A program made the translations under genes and the position numbers. A stretch of DNA of 33,233 nucleotides from CAZHOV01 sp964534315 (GTDB lineage: Bacteria; Bacteroidota; Bacteroidia; Chitinophagales; Saprospiraceae): contig CAZHOV010000047.1 in the NCBI GenBank assembly GCA_964534315.1, positions 1-33,233 on the forward strand, read 5' to 3'. The notes beneath the pieces are model-generated. The model had not been told where the DNA came from and made no database searches. It was given only the letters and a program-made list of their open reading frames with translations. Positions 8,095 to 17,103 of the stretch are shown here, piece after piece. Numbering within the stretch: position 1 is the stretch's first letter; each line of letters begins with the position of its first letter.

Positions 8095-8745
8095 CTAATC
8101 CTCTTCCAGATACTCAAAAATCTCGTCCAGGTCTTCATACGATTTGTAGCCAACTTTTTCTTCCTCACCGCCAATAACGCTAAGCCCCAGTGGTTTTACT
8201 GTTTCGAAGAATTCCTCTAATTCGTTAGAAGCCACTTTTATACCCAGATAAATCGGATATTGGCTGCATAAAGCAGTCAATCCCTCAACGCCAATCCAGC
8301 CTCCCTCCTTTATAAGCTCCCAGCTTATGTCGTTTTTTTCCAAGTCTAACACGAAAGCTGCTACTCTCCCTTGCCTTTCTCCGAAAGCTGCGGCAATGGT
8401 ATCCATAGATTGCTCTTGTTCAACCACCCATTCCTGCAGGACGTTGAAAGATTCGAGTTTCTCCAAATCTCCTGCAGGAAATAACTGATTGACCTGAATA
8501 CTTTCCAACTCCAATTCGGTTGCGGTAGCTACTAACTCCTCCGCCGGTAAGAAGCCAAACTCCCCGACCATCTCGGGGCCTTCCACCCATTCCTTGATAG
8601 CCTTAAATTCTATCGGCGACAAGGCGGGAGGAATGCCGGCATTCAAATTAAACCCCATCCATTCAACATCCCAAGCAGCAAAGTAACGAGCGTCTGTCAA
8701 ATTAGCAATGCCGCTTGCTTTTATTTTTGGTCTGTACATCTGCAA
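8095..8745 (-). CDS. TrpF-like TIM-barrel protein, probably lacking PRA isomerase activity
   Basis: A 216-residue protein. The N-terminus (IKASGIANLTDARYFAAWDVEWMGFNL) matches the beginning of phosphoribosylanthranilate isomerase (KICGITNLEDA...GADALGFIF). The catalytic cysteine of the KICG motif is replaced (KASG, Ser-10 at the Cys position). The rest is strongly acidic and diverged, and the phosphate-binding end is only weakly recognisable (GLSVIGGEEEK). No other trp genes are nearby. It is best read as a degenerate or repurposed TrpF paralogue. Start at Met-1 or Met-3 is uncertain. Confidence 0.65.
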   Translation of the reverse strand: MQMYRPKIKASGIANLTDARYFAAWDVEWMGFNLNAGIPPALSPIEFKAIKEWVEGPEMVGEFGFLPAEELVATATELELESIQVNQLFPAGDLEKLESFNVLQEWVVEQEQSMDTIAAAFGERQGRVAAFVLDLEKNDISWELIKEGGWIGVEGLTALCSQYPIYLGIKVASNELEEFFETVKPLGLSVIGGEEEKVGYKSYEDLDEIFEYLEED

Positions 8746-8800
8746 CTAGATTTTGGGCAAAAATAATAAAGAATGCTTAACTTAGCGAGCAAACCCAGGC

Positions 8801-9139
8801 ATGGAAAAAAATAACACCTTTTACGATCAGGTCTATGAAGTGACCCGCCTTATTCCTTTCGGCAGGGTAACGACCTATGGCGCTATTGCTGACTATTTAG
8901 CACTAGGCTCCGCCCGCATGGTAGGCTGGGCCCTCAACAACAGCTTCGGTAGCGAGCCCCCTATCCCTGCCCACCGCGTAGTGAACCGCAAAGGAGAACT
9001 CAGCGGACGCTCCCATTTTGCTACCCCTACCCTTATGCAGGAGTTATTGGAAAATGAAGGTATCGAGGTTCAAAATGATCAAATCATTAATTTTGAAGCA
9101 CATCTATGGATACCCGCTAAAGAACTACGTAATGATTAA
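8801..9139 (+). CDS. Alkyltransferase-like (ATL) DNA-binding protein, MGMT family
   Basis: A 112-residue protein equal to the DNA-binding domain of O6-alkylguanine-DNA alkyltransferase. Conserved features are IPFGRVTTYGAIADYL (Y26 is the expected nucleotide-flipping tyrosine) and SARMVGWAL (R39 is the expected arginine finger). The active-site PCHR motif is PAHRV here (A57 replaces the cysteine), so it cannot take up alkyl groups. ATL proteins bind alkylated guanines and hand them to nucleotide excision repair. uvrB is 3 kb away, but there is no operon. Confidence 0.9.
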   Translation: MEKNNTFYDQVYEVTRLIPFGRVTTYGAIADYLALGSARMVGWALNNSFGSEPPIPAHRVVNRKGELSGRSHFATPTLMQELLENEGIEVQNDQIINFEAHLWIPAKELRND

Positions 9140-9255
9140 GCAGGTCAATTTGCTTTTTATACTTTTTCACTCTATTCCTATTCCTTTTCCAAAAGTTGAT
9201 CGATATTGAATGAAAACTAATCCAAAAGCTCACTTCTTTGTGCCCAAAAGAACTT

Positions 9256-9879
9256 ATGAAACCTATCTTATTTATTATCTTTTTAATTGCCTCCTGCAAC
9301 CCACCCCAGCAATCAAATCAATCATCAATCCAAACATCCAACAATTCAACAATTCAACAATCCAGATGCGAGTGGTGCGGCGCGATGGATGCACCCAAGG
9401 AATTATCCTGGAAAACCCAAATAGCTCCTCCAGATGAACCTGGCGATCCCATGATCATTTCAGGAACTATTTATCAACCTGATGGAAAAACTCCGGCAGA
9501 AGGCGTCTTGGTCTATGTCTACCACACCAATAATAAGGGGCTTTACGAACCGAAAGAGCCTATTATTGGAAACGAAAAGCGACACGGTCATCTCCGTGGG
9601 TGGATGCGTACCAATGCAGATGGGAAATACCAATTCCGTTCAGTCAAACCGGCCCCCTATCCCAACCGAAACGATCCTGCCCACATTCATGTCACCCTTT
9701 CTAGTGAGGATTTTGAGGAATACTGGATCCCCTCTACCCTGTTCAAAAGCGATCCATTCCTATCCCCCAAACAAATCCATAATGCTAAAAAAGTGGACAG
9801 ATTTGGTAACATTATTTCACTCCAAAAAGATAAAAATGGTATATTAAAAGGAAAAAGAGATATTCGGTTGAAAGAATGA
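9256..9879 (+). CDS. Intradiol dioxygenase-like lipoprotein
   Basis: The ATG at 9256 gives a 207-residue protein with a lipoprotein signal (MKPILFIIFLIASC, lipidated Cys-14) and an Asn/Gln/Ser-rich linker. A protocatechuate 3,4-dioxygenase-type beta-sandwich follows: ISGTIYQPDGKTPAEGVLVYVYHT, then GLYEP, APYPN and PAHIHV. The two tyrosines and two histidines occupy the positions of the four ferric-iron ligands of intradiol dioxygenases, so the site looks intact. Surface location is unusual for a catechol-cleaving enzyme but such lipoproteins are recurrent in Bacteroidota. An in-frame TTG at 9238 is possible but would spoil the signal peptide. Confidence 0.82.
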   Translation: MKPILFIIFLIASCNPPQQSNQSSIQTSNNSTIQQSRCEWCGAMDAPKELSWKTQIAPPDEPGDPMIISGTIYQPDGKTPAEGVLVYVYHTNNKGLYEPKEPIIGNEKRHGHLRGWMRTNADGKYQFRSVKPAPYPNRNDPAHIHVTLSSEDFEEYWIPSTLFKSDPFLSPKQIHNAKKVDRFGNIISLQKDKNGILKGKRDIRLKE

Positions 9880-9955
9880 AGTGACCTACATGGCCCTAGT
9901 CCATTTAACAACTTGTCGTACAACCCATTCTGTTCTCTGTTCACTGTTTGCTTCC

Positions 9956-10846
9956 ATGAAAATTATCGAATCACATACGGTACCGCCAAATACACCTCCA
10001 GCAAGGTTTAGCGATTATGTAAATGGATTGTTCCAAAGTTTACCTTCCAGAAAAGGGGCCCGAAAAGCTATTGAAAAAGGTGCCGTTCTACTCGATGGGA
10101 AGCCGGCAGAGACCGGAAGATTCATCAGACCAGGGCAGCGAATAGAAGTAGTAGAACTGATAACAAAGCCCAGAAAGATCCTGGAGCTTAAGCTACCGGT
10201 TATTTATGAAGATGACCATCTAGCCGTGATCAACAAACCTGGAGGTATTGCGGTAAGTGGTAACTTCTTCCGAACAGTAGAAAATGCATTGCCTCATAAT
10301 CTGCAACCGTCTCCGCTCCTGGACGCCTATCAATACCCCAGACCTGTTCACCGGCTGGATAGCCCGACGTCAGGACTACTGATCATTGCCAAAACAGTCA
10401 CCGCAAGCCTGCATTTTAACACCTTATTCGAGCAAAAAAACATCCAAAAAAGATATCAGGCTGTCGCCATCGGGAAACTGCCAGAGAACGGTATAATAAA
10501 TTTCCCAATTGAAGAGAAAGATGCGCTCACCAAATACGAACATGTCCGAATCGTCCCCTCCCTGAAGAATAAATTCCTAACCCTTGTCAACCTATTTCCC
10601 CAAACAGGTAGAACCCACCAACTTCGAATCCACCTCTCCCAATCGGGTTACCCCATTTTGGGCGATAAATTATACGGCAGAGAAAATATGATATTCAAAG
10701 GTAAAGGCCTGTTCCTATGCGCCGTAGAACTTAGCTTCCAGCATCCAACAACCCACAAAACCACTAACCTCTCCATCCACCCTCCCAATAAATTCAACCT
10801 GCTCATGCAAAGAGAAAAACGTAGATGGGAAAAAGTAAACGAATAG
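9956..10846 (+). CDS. RluA-type RNA pseudouridine synthase
   Basis: The 296-residue form from the ATG at 9956 fits the family; the open frame upstream (from 9881) gives an atypical N-terminus. An S4-like RNA-binding domain (about residues 20-70, with RKGARKAIEKGAVLLDGKP) precedes the catalytic domain. That domain has VIYEDDHLAVINKPGGIAV, the catalytic RPVHRLDSPTSGLLIIAKT (D135), and the C-terminal GRTHQLRIHLSQSGYPILGDKLYG. It isomerises uridine to pseudouridine in rRNA or tRNA; the target site is not deducible. It follows the dioxygenase-like gene by 76 bp in the same direction. Confidence 0.92.
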   Translation: MKIIESHTVPPNTPPARFSDYVNGLFQSLPSRKGARKAIEKGAVLLDGKPAETGRFIRPGQRIEVVELITKPRKILELKLPVIYEDDHLAVINKPGGIAVSGNFFRTVENALPHNLQPSPLLDAYQYPRPVHRLDSPTSGLLIIAKTVTASLHFNTLFEQKNIQKRYQAVAIGKLPENGIINFPIEEKDALTKYEHVRIVPSLKNKFLTLVNLFPQTGRTHQLRIHLSQSGYPILGDKLYGRENMIFKGKGLFLCAVELSFQHPTTHKTTNLSIHPPNKFNLLMQREKRRWEKVNE

Positions 10847-11014
10847 CCCCTGGTTTCATTACCCTTTTAATGCGTTGATTCATTCCTGTTTTCATTCCTT
10901 CCTTTCATTCCCTTTTTAATTGATGGTTCATTGCCTCCTATTCCCTCTTCCCCCAACCATTTTCCTTTTTTCTTCGTATTTCAAAGTGAATTGCTAATCA
11001 AAAATTATTCTAAG

Positions 11015-11566
11015 ATGAAAACTAACGTATTTTTCAGCCTACTTTTTTTACTGGTCATTTTTGCGGGTTGCTTTGACGATTCCAACCCAGTAACCATACA
11101 GCCCTCCAATTGCGTAGACATGGAACAACACCCTGATTGGACTGTGGAACCATTCAAAACTAATTATTCTATCCAATTTCCCTCCTACTATGAAGGAACC
11201 GGGATGATCGGATTTGAGGGTAATATTTTCCAAAAGTATACCGATGATAACGAAATACGATTTGGTTATCAGTATTGTGAAAGCGGCGTCTTTTGCGAAG
11301 ACTTTGGACCAATCCTCCAGGATCCCATCCCGAATTCAATCACAATAGATTCAGGACAAGGTAACCTTATTACACTTGACAATAAACTGGATTTCTGTTC
11401 GGATAATGAACTAACCGGAATTTTATATTACAATGTGGATGACGAATGCCATGGCCGGTTTTTTATCAGGTTGGGTGATGATTTCCTTGAAGGACTAGAG
11501 ATCGAGTTTAAAGTGGATAAAATTGGTGAAGTGGTGGAGATAATAAAAACCATAAAAATGAACTAA
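11015..11566 (+). CDS. Hypothetical lipoprotein
   Basis: From the ATG at 11015 the product is 183 residues, with a lipoprotein signal peptide MKTNVFFSLLFLLVIFAGC (lipidated Cys-19). The mature part is acidic, with six further cysteines, several in pairs (QYCESGVFCEDFG), and beta-strand-like segments. I do not recognise a family. The in-frame extension to 10931 lies in a C/T-rich tract and is unlikely to be coding. The gene is convergent with the SET-domain gene. Confidence 0.7.
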   Translation: MKTNVFFSLLFLLVIFAGCFDDSNPVTIQPSNCVDMEQHPDWTVEPFKTNYSIQFPSYYEGTGMIGFEGNIFQKYTDDNEIRFGYQYCESGVFCEDFGPILQDPIPNSITIDSGQGNLITLDNKLDFCSDNELTGILYYNVDDECHGRFFIRLGDDFLEGLEIEFKVDKIGEVVEIIKTIKMN

Positions 11567-11572
11567 ATTTAC

Positions 11573-11589
11573 AGGATGAGTGACATCCT
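11573..11589. terminator. Short hairpin between convergent genes
   Basis: AGGATG-AGTGA-CATCCT sits 7 bp after the lipoprotein stop and 14 bp before the end of the SET gene. The stem is only 6 bp and there is no T tract, so a terminator role is tentative. Confidence 0.3.
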
Positions 11590-11602
11590 TGAAGGAGGAT
11601 TA

Positions 11603-11986
11603 TCACACCGGGTCGAACCATAACTGCGATCTCTTTTCTCCACCAGTATAATCGATAAAAATCTCCTCTCCCGGCTCGATATCCTCCAAACTTTCTATTT
11701 CGATCTGTTCATTTTGAAAATCAAAAACCACCTTGGCATTAGGTCTATTGGAATGATTGTATAAAGAACCATACCCTAATGCTATACACGCATAATGGTT
11801 ATCTTCCGGCCACAAGAAATAATATTGGAACAAAACGGTCTGATCAATTAACTCGATCTGATCTTTGGGTATAAAAATAAGCGGACAAATCTCGATCAAA
11901 TCACCTGTCTGAAGCGCTTTGGCGGTATATACTCCCCGTCCCCGCCCCTCAGAGGGAGCTATATATAATCCAGGAACATGAAGCAT
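11603..11986 (-). CDS. SET-domain protein (putative lysine methyltransferase)
   Basis: A 127-residue minimal SET domain. It begins GLYIAPSEGRGRGVYTAKALQTGDLIE, the typical first strands. The pseudoknot motif is GYGSLYNHSNRPNA (N77-H78 contact SAM), and the C-terminal GEEIFIDYTGG holds the catalytic tyrosine Y113. No Zn-binding post-SET cysteines are present. Small bacterial SET proteins occur in several phyla, and their substrates are largely unknown. It is transcribed in the same direction as uvrB, 137 bp downstream of it. Confidence 0.88.
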   Translation of the reverse strand: MLHVPGLYIAPSEGRGRGVYTAKALQTGDLIEICPLIFIPKDQIELIDQTVLFQYYFLWPEDNHYACIALGYGSLYNHSNRPNAKVVFDFQNEQIEIESLEDIEPGEEIFIDYTGGEKRSQLWFDPV

Positions 11987-12123
11987 TGTGCAAACGTTTT
12001 TAGTAAGTAAACGAATAACCCACTATCCTTTGAGAGGGTCTAAAACCTATTCAATATCTTTAATCACCAACCTAAAATTCCCGACTTTCCTAATTTCTGA
12101 TTTTTCCAAATTTGCTATTTTCC

Positions 12124-14206
12124 TCACACTGCTTCCTTCAATTTCTTCTTTAATGCATTCAACTCATCTCTGTATTGTGCAGCAGAAATAAAATCCAGCT
12201 CTTTAGCTGCCGCTTTCATTTTGCGTTCGGTTTCTGCCATGAGTTTTTCTACCTGATCTCTAGTCATATACCCCACTACAGGATCTGCGGCGATACTCGG
12301 CTTTTCTGGTTCAATATAGGCCTTTGGATCCTTTTGACGAATATCAAGGATTGATTGTTGATTCATGATATCTTCCCTTGACTTGAACACGGTCTTCGGG
12401 GTGATACCATGTTCCTCATTGTATTTCATCTGTTTTTCTCTTCGTCTTTCCGTCTCGTCGATTGTCATCCGCATGGAATCTGTTATCTTATCGGCATAGA
12501 AGATCACCAGACCATTTGCATTACGTGCTGCTCGTCCGGATGTCTGTGTCAACGATCGCGCATTTCTGAGGAAACCTTCTTTATCGGCGTCCAATATAGC
12601 CACCAACGAGACTTCAGGAAGGTCTAAACCCTCCCTCAATAGATTTACGCCTATTAATACATCAAATTCTCCAAGTCTCAGATCTCGCAAGATTTCCACC
12701 CGCTCCATCGTATCCACCTCTGAGTGAATGTACCGGCATTTCACATTGAGTTTAGCCATGTATTTGGCCAGTTCTTCTGCCATGCGCTTCGTTAATGTTG
12801 TAATCAATACGCGCTCCTGCCGATTCACACGCTGGTTAACTTCATCCAGCAGATCGTCAATCTGATTAAGACTGGGACGAACTTCAATCGGAGGATCCAG
12901 TAGCCCCGTTGGACGGATGAGTTGTTCGACGATAACCCCGCCGGTTTGTTCCAGTTCATAGTCTCCCGGAGTTGCACTTACATAAACAATTTGGTTAACC
13001 AAACTTTCAAATTCAGTAAAATTTAAAGGCCGGTTGTCCATTGCAGAAGGTAAACGAAAACCAAAATTTACCAGACTCAACTTCCGGGCCCTGTCTCCTC
13101 CCCACATCCCCCTGACCTGAGGGAGAGTAACATGGCTTTCATCAACCACCATTAAATAATCATCCGGAAAATAATCTAATAAACAGAACGGGCGGGTGCC
13201 GGGCTGACGGCCATCGAAAAAACGAGAGTAATTTTCTACTCCGTTACAATAGCCCAACTCCTTCATCATTTCCAGATCAAAGGTCACGCGCTCTTTTATA
13301 CGCTTAGATTCCAAATAACGACCTTCTTTTTCAAAATAATCACGTATAGCTTTTAAATAGAGAACAGAAAGNNNNNNNNNNTTCTTTTTCAAAATATTTT
13401 TCCTGGGCATATAGCTCATCCTCAATATCGCGGATAATGCCATGAATGCGATCCTTTGGCGCAATGTATAAGTTGGCGGGAAAGATGGCCGCATTTTCCA
13501 TATCTGTAATGCGCTTTCCCGACTCCACTTCAATCTGCTCGATCGTTTCGATCTCATCGCCAAAAAAAGTAACCCGATAACCATACTCTACATAAGGCAG
13601 ATTGATGTCTACAGTATCCCCGCGAACCCTGAACTTAGCCCGGTTAAAGACTGTCTCCGTTCTGGAATACAAACTTTCAACTAATTGGTACAAGAAAGCA
13701 TTTCTGGAAATTACCTGCCCCCTGTGTATGCGGATAATTCCTGATTTATAGTCTTCCGGATTTCCCATACCATAAATGCAAGAGACCGAGGCCACAATAA
13801 TGATATCTCTCCTTCCGGAAAGTAAAGAGGAGGTTGCCCGAAGTCTTAATTTATCTACTTCTTCGTTTATGGAAAGGTCTTTCTCTATATAAGTATCAGA
13901 AGAAAGAATGTAGGCCTCCGGCTGGTAATAATCGTAGTAGGAGACAAAATATTCGACAGCGTTATCGGGAAAAAACTCCTTAAACTCTCCGTACAACTGA
14001 GCAGTCAGTGTTTTGTTATGCGTTAAAACAAGAGTAGGCCGATTGAGTTCCTTGATTACATTTGCCACACTAAACGTCTTTCCTGATCCCGTTACGCCCA
14101 ACAGACACTGATGCTTTTCACCCGCTTGGACGCCATCGATCAATTGCCTTATCGCTTCCGGCTGGTCTCCCGTGGGTTCAAATGGAGAAATGAGTTCAAA
14201 ATTCAT
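12124..14206 (-). CDS. uvrB: Excinuclease ABC subunit B (contains a small assembly gap)
   Basis: The damage-verification helicase of nucleotide excision repair. Start at 14206 (MNFELISPFEPTGDQPEAI). Walker A is in LLGVTGSGKTF, the beta-hairpin is YVSYYDYYQPEAYI-like (VSYYDYYQPEAY), the helicase motifs are LMVVDESHVTLPQ, IVYVSATPGDYE and QTSGRAARN, and the C-terminal UVR motif is near AAKELDFISAAQYRDEL. Ten Ns at 13372-13381 split the frame. The flanks share the same 15 bases (TATTTTGAAAAAGAA on the coding strand); merging them restores AQEKYFEKEGRYLESKRIKERV-like sequence and about 678 residues, near the E. coli length. The gene is probably intact in the organism. Confidence 0.95.
13372..13381. 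other. Assembly gap (10 N) inside uvrB
   Basis: Ten Ns join two contig ends that both contain TTCTTTTTCAAAATA (13324-13338 and 13382-13396). The roughly 33 bases before the Ns (13339-13371) have no counterpart in UvrB proteins, so the join is probably a misassembled overlap and not missing sequence. Confidence 0.9.
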
Positions 14207-14225
14207 ATTTAAAAAAGGATTATGA

Positions 14226-14249
14226 GGTACAAAGGTACAAAGGTACAAA
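14226..14249. repeat. Octamer tandem repeat GGTACAAA x3
   Basis: Three perfect copies of GGTACAAA lie about 20 bp upstream of the uvrB start, in its leader on the minus strand. Copy-number change by slippage could alter the distance between promoter and start. Confidence 0.85.
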
Positions 14250-14302
14250 GGGCAACAGGGGGATTTACAAAATAGTTCATAATTTTGCGGCCTCAAATTA
14301 TG

Positions 14303-14350
14303 CTGAACCGCTGAACCGCTGAACCGCTAAACCGCTAAACCGCTAAACCG
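14303..14350. repeat. Octamer tandem repeat CTRAACCG x6
   Basis: Three copies of CTGAACCG are followed by three of CTAAACCG. The last copy contains the stop codon (CTA at 14343-14345, TAG on the minus strand) of the adenylate cyclase gene. The array therefore spans the 3' end of that gene and the spacer before uvrB. Confidence 0.9.
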
Positions 14351-15977
14351 TCACCTCACTTAGTTCCTTTTTCACATAGTACATATCGATCATACCAATA
14401 TTCTTGGCTTCGATCTTTCCTCTGTGGATACATTCGAAGTTGTATTTTACTTGGCGGAAGGTAATTTCGGAAATATTCACCTGCCCCACTTCGCACTTTG
14501 ACTCCAAACGGGAGGCGGTATTAACGGTATCGCCCCAGATATCATAGGCAAATTTATTGACCCCTACCACCCCTGCTACAACTGGTCCGGTATGCAAACC
14601 GATACGCGCTTCGAAGTATGGAAGTCCTAAACGTAGCCGCTCTCTTTTGTAATCTTCCATGAACTCTTGCATTTCCAAAGCAGCTTTAATGATATCATTC
14701 GGAAAGGTAGTTCTGCTTGTCAAACCACTTGCACACATATAAGCATCACCGATGGTTTTTATTTTTTCGATATCATAAGCCTCGATGATGTAATCAAAAG
14801 CCTTAAAACAATGATCCAGTTCCTGCACCAGTTGTTCCGGAGTAAGTTTCTCTGAAATTTTGGTAAAATCTTTAAAGTCAGTAAACATAACGGTAACATT
14901 ATTGTATTTCCGGGCGGTAGCCTTTCCTTTTTCCTTTAATTCTTCGGCAATTTCTGCCGGTAAAATGTTTCGTAGCAATTCATCAGAACGCTCACGCTCT
15001 TTTTCAATAATTTTATTCTTATCAGCAAGGACATCCGAAGCCTTTTTCTTGGATCGATACCTTAGGTAAAATAAGAAGGCGAGCAGAACAATGAAGCCTG
15101 AAACAAGGATCAATAAATTACGGAGATTTCTATTTTTGGTAGCTTCCAGCTCTGCTTTTTTTCTTTGCAGTTCAGCTTTGCTTAGTTCTGTCTCAGCTTT
15201 ACTTAGAGCAAATTCTCTCTTTAAAGCTACCTCACTGAGTTTTTCTATTTCAGCTGTTTTTGTTTTGGCTAATTCCTCCACTTCCTGCTTTTCAAACGAA
15301 ATAGAATCTAGCAACACTTCCTTTTGACTAATTTCCTGTTCTACCTTCGACTTCTCTTTGATCAATCGCTTTTGACGCTCCGTTAATTGCGTTTTTTCAT
15401 CGTTTAAGGCGCCAATTTCTTCTTTAAGCAGATCCTTTTCCCGCTGCAAGGCATTCCGCTCTCGCTGCAATTGAGCCTTTTGGATTTCATACTGTTTTTC
15501 CAACTCACTTACACTCTTTCCCCTGTCACTAAAAAAGGAAAAAGCTTCTTCATAAATATCATATGCTCGCCGGTAATTGTTATCCCGCTTCGCGATCCGG
15601 CCTCTTTTGTTGACGCTTTTGATGATCAGGTCCGGATCGTTGGCTTGTTTGGCAAATCGAAGGCTGCTCTTAAACCAAACCTCCGCCCCTCTGTAATTGC
15701 GGTCTTTATAATCGATCTCGCCTAAGAGATAGGCCGCTTGCCCGGCAATACTGGTCAATCCGTCCCGGTCTGCAATATCGTGGGCTTTTTTAGCATAATT
15801 CTCTGCTTCCTCCAGCTTTCCTCCCTTTGTAAAATAAGCATCAGCGATCTGAAGGTTTAAAAGACTCTTTGTTTTCCGGTCAGGAGCTGCCTCCAAATCC
15901 TTCTTAAGCTCTTCTATATTTTGTGCCTGAAGAACTCCCGCCACCAAAAACATGCAAATAAAAATCAAATACTTCAT
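14343..15977 (-). CDS. Membrane adenylate cyclase (class III) with TPR and coiled-coil sensor
   Basis: A 544-residue protein with a signal peptide (residues 1-18), a TPR-like periplasmic region (about 30-150), a long Glu/Lys-rich coiled coil (about 158-280), a membrane helix (about 286-304) and a cytoplasmic class III cyclase domain. Catalytic features are complete: metal ligands D367 (FTDFKDFT) and D411 (TIGDAYM), adenine-selecting K407 and D479 (AYDIWGD), and transition-state N486 and R490 (VNTASRLES). The Lys/Asp pair indicates cAMP and not cGMP production. The architecture is frequent in Bacteroidota. No cAMP receptor gene lies in the window. Confidence 0.93.
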   Translation of the reverse strand: MKYLIFICMFLVAGVLQAQNIEELKKDLEAAPDRKTKSLLNLQIADAYFTKGGKLEEAENYAKKAHDIADRDGLTSIAGQAAYLLGEIDYKDRNYRGAEVWFKSSLRFAKQANDPDLIIKSVNKRGRIAKRDNNYRRAYDIYEEAFSFFSDRGKSVSELEKQYEIQKAQLQRERNALQREKDLLKEEIGALNDEKTQLTERQKRLIKEKSKVEQEISQKEVLLDSISFEKQEVEELAKTKTAEIEKLSEVALKREFALSKAETELSKAELQRKKAELEATKNRNLRNLLILVSGFIVLLAFLFYLRYRSKKKASDVLADKNKIIEKERERSDELLRNILPAEIAEELKEKGKATARKYNNVTVMFTDFKDFTKISEKLTPEQLVQELDHCFKAFDYIIEAYDIEKIKTIGDAYMCASGLTSRTTFPNDIIKAALEMQEFMEDYKRERLRLGLPYFEARIGLHTGPVVAGVVGVNKFAYDIWGDTVNTASRLESKCEVGQVNISEITFRQVKYNFECIHRGKIEAKNIGMIDMYYVKKELSEVTV

Positions 15978-16049
15978 TCCAATTATTTCTATTTATCGTA
16001 AAAATACAAACAATGTGATTAGTTTTAATATGTTCGGGGAGATTATTTC

Positions 16050-16087
16050 CGTAGGTGGACTCCACCTATAGGTGCAGTCCACCTACG
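16050..16087. repeat. 18-bp palindrome in the divergent intergenic region
   Basis: The arms at 16050-16067 and 16070-16087 (CGTAGGTGGACTCCACCT and its near complement) pair over 18 bp with one mismatch around a two-base loop. It lies between the cyclase (leftward) and hydrolase (rightward) starts, about 75 and 150 bp from them. It could be an operator, a cruciform or a REP-like relic. The rest of 15978-16237 is AT-rich with no gene seen. Confidence 0.65.
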
Positions 16088-16237
16088 CTCCCGCAAACCC
16101 TCGCATATTTACTACAAAATCAATGAATTATCCTACTTTTTCCTAGTAAAATTTATTTTTTCCCTTTGAATGCTGGTTTTCTTATGATCTAAACCTTTCC
16201 TTTACTAATAAGTTTTTAATAAAAAAAAGAAACACCT

Positions 16238-17002
16238 TTGGATTTAAATTATAAAGTTTTTGGAGAGGGCGAACCTATTATTATTCTTCACGGCTTATTT
16301 GGCATGCTTGACAATTGGCAATCAATCGGTAGGAAATTAGCAGAACATTATATGGTGTTTTTGATTGACCAGCGAAACCATGGTAAATCTCCCAACCTCC
16401 CAGACATCAGCTACCCCCTAATGGCGCAAGACTTAGCGGAGTTTATGGAGAAACATTGGATACATCAGGCCCATATTATCGGCCATTCGATGGGAGGAAA
16501 AACAGCGATGCAATTTGCTTTGGAACATCCTAATATGGTCCAAAAACTGCTGATCATAGATATCGCTACTAAAGCCTACCAGGGCAATCATCAGGAAATT
16601 TTCGACGCCCTCTTTTCTCTGGACTTGCAGCAAATTGCTAATCGAAAACAAGCGGATAACCAACTGCTCGAAAACGTAAAAGACTTTGGCGTGCGGCAGT
16701 TTCTACTCAAAAACCTCAGCAGAACAAAAGAAGGCCATTACAGATGGAAATTCAACCTTGATGTGCTACACAATAATTATGATAATATCCTCGGCGAGGT
16801 TAAAGGCGACTTTCCATTTGAAAACCCTACCCTTTTCATTCGTGGCAGCCGTTCCAATTATATTGAAGATAGTGATTTCGAAGATATCAAACATTGGTTC
16901 CCAGAAGCGGATATTGAAACAGTGTATAATGTAGGCCATTGGGTGCACGCCGAGGCACCGGAAGAGTTGTTGAAACTGATCACTTCGTTTCTAGAGACCT
17001 GA
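16238..17002 (+). CDS. Alpha/beta hydrolase (YbfF-like esterase)
   Basis: A 254-residue alpha/beta hydrolase: oxyanion-hole motif LHGLFGMLDNW (residues 17-27), DQRNHGKS (44-51), nucleophile elbow GHSMGG (S84), and the histidine region GHWVHAEAPEEL near 233-244. The pattern matches the YbfF esterase group, soluble and cytoplasmic; the natural substrate is unknown. There is no ATG: an in-frame TAA at 16220-16222 limits the frame, and the first usable start is TTG at 16238, giving MDLNYKVFGEGEP, which aligns with family starts. The TTG start suggests weak translation. Confidence 0.9.
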   Translation: MDLNYKVFGEGEPIIILHGLFGMLDNWQSIGRKLAEHYMVFLIDQRNHGKSPNLPDISYPLMAQDLAEFMEKHWIHQAHIIGHSMGGKTAMQFALEHPNMVQKLLIIDIATKAYQGNHQEIFDALFSLDLQQIANRKQADNQLLENVKDFGVRQFLLKNLSRTKEGHYRWKFNLDVLHNNYDNILGEVKGDFPFENPTLFIRGSRSNYIEDSDFEDIKHWFPEADIETVYNVGHWVHAEAPEELLKLITSFLET

Positions 17003-17044
17003 TTTTATGAGCTATTTTTCGGGTTTTGAAATCTTTTTTTATTT

Positions 17045-17063
17045 TTAGGTGTGGCACACCTAA
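17045..17063. promoter_or_regulatory. Small hairpin before the CHAT gene
   Basis: TTAGGTGT-GGC-ACACCTAA, an 8-bp perfect stem between the hydrolase stop and the CHAT-gene start. No T tract follows. It may be a weak terminator, an attenuator or an operator. Confidence 0.35.
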
Positions 17064-17103
17064 CAAAAACCACACCATTTTTTCAAAACCCTAACTCAAA
17101 AAA

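Noticed and set aside
9881..9955. Extended N-terminus for the pseudouridine synthase
   Set aside because: The extra 25 residues do not resemble the family start; the ATG at 9956 gives a normal length.
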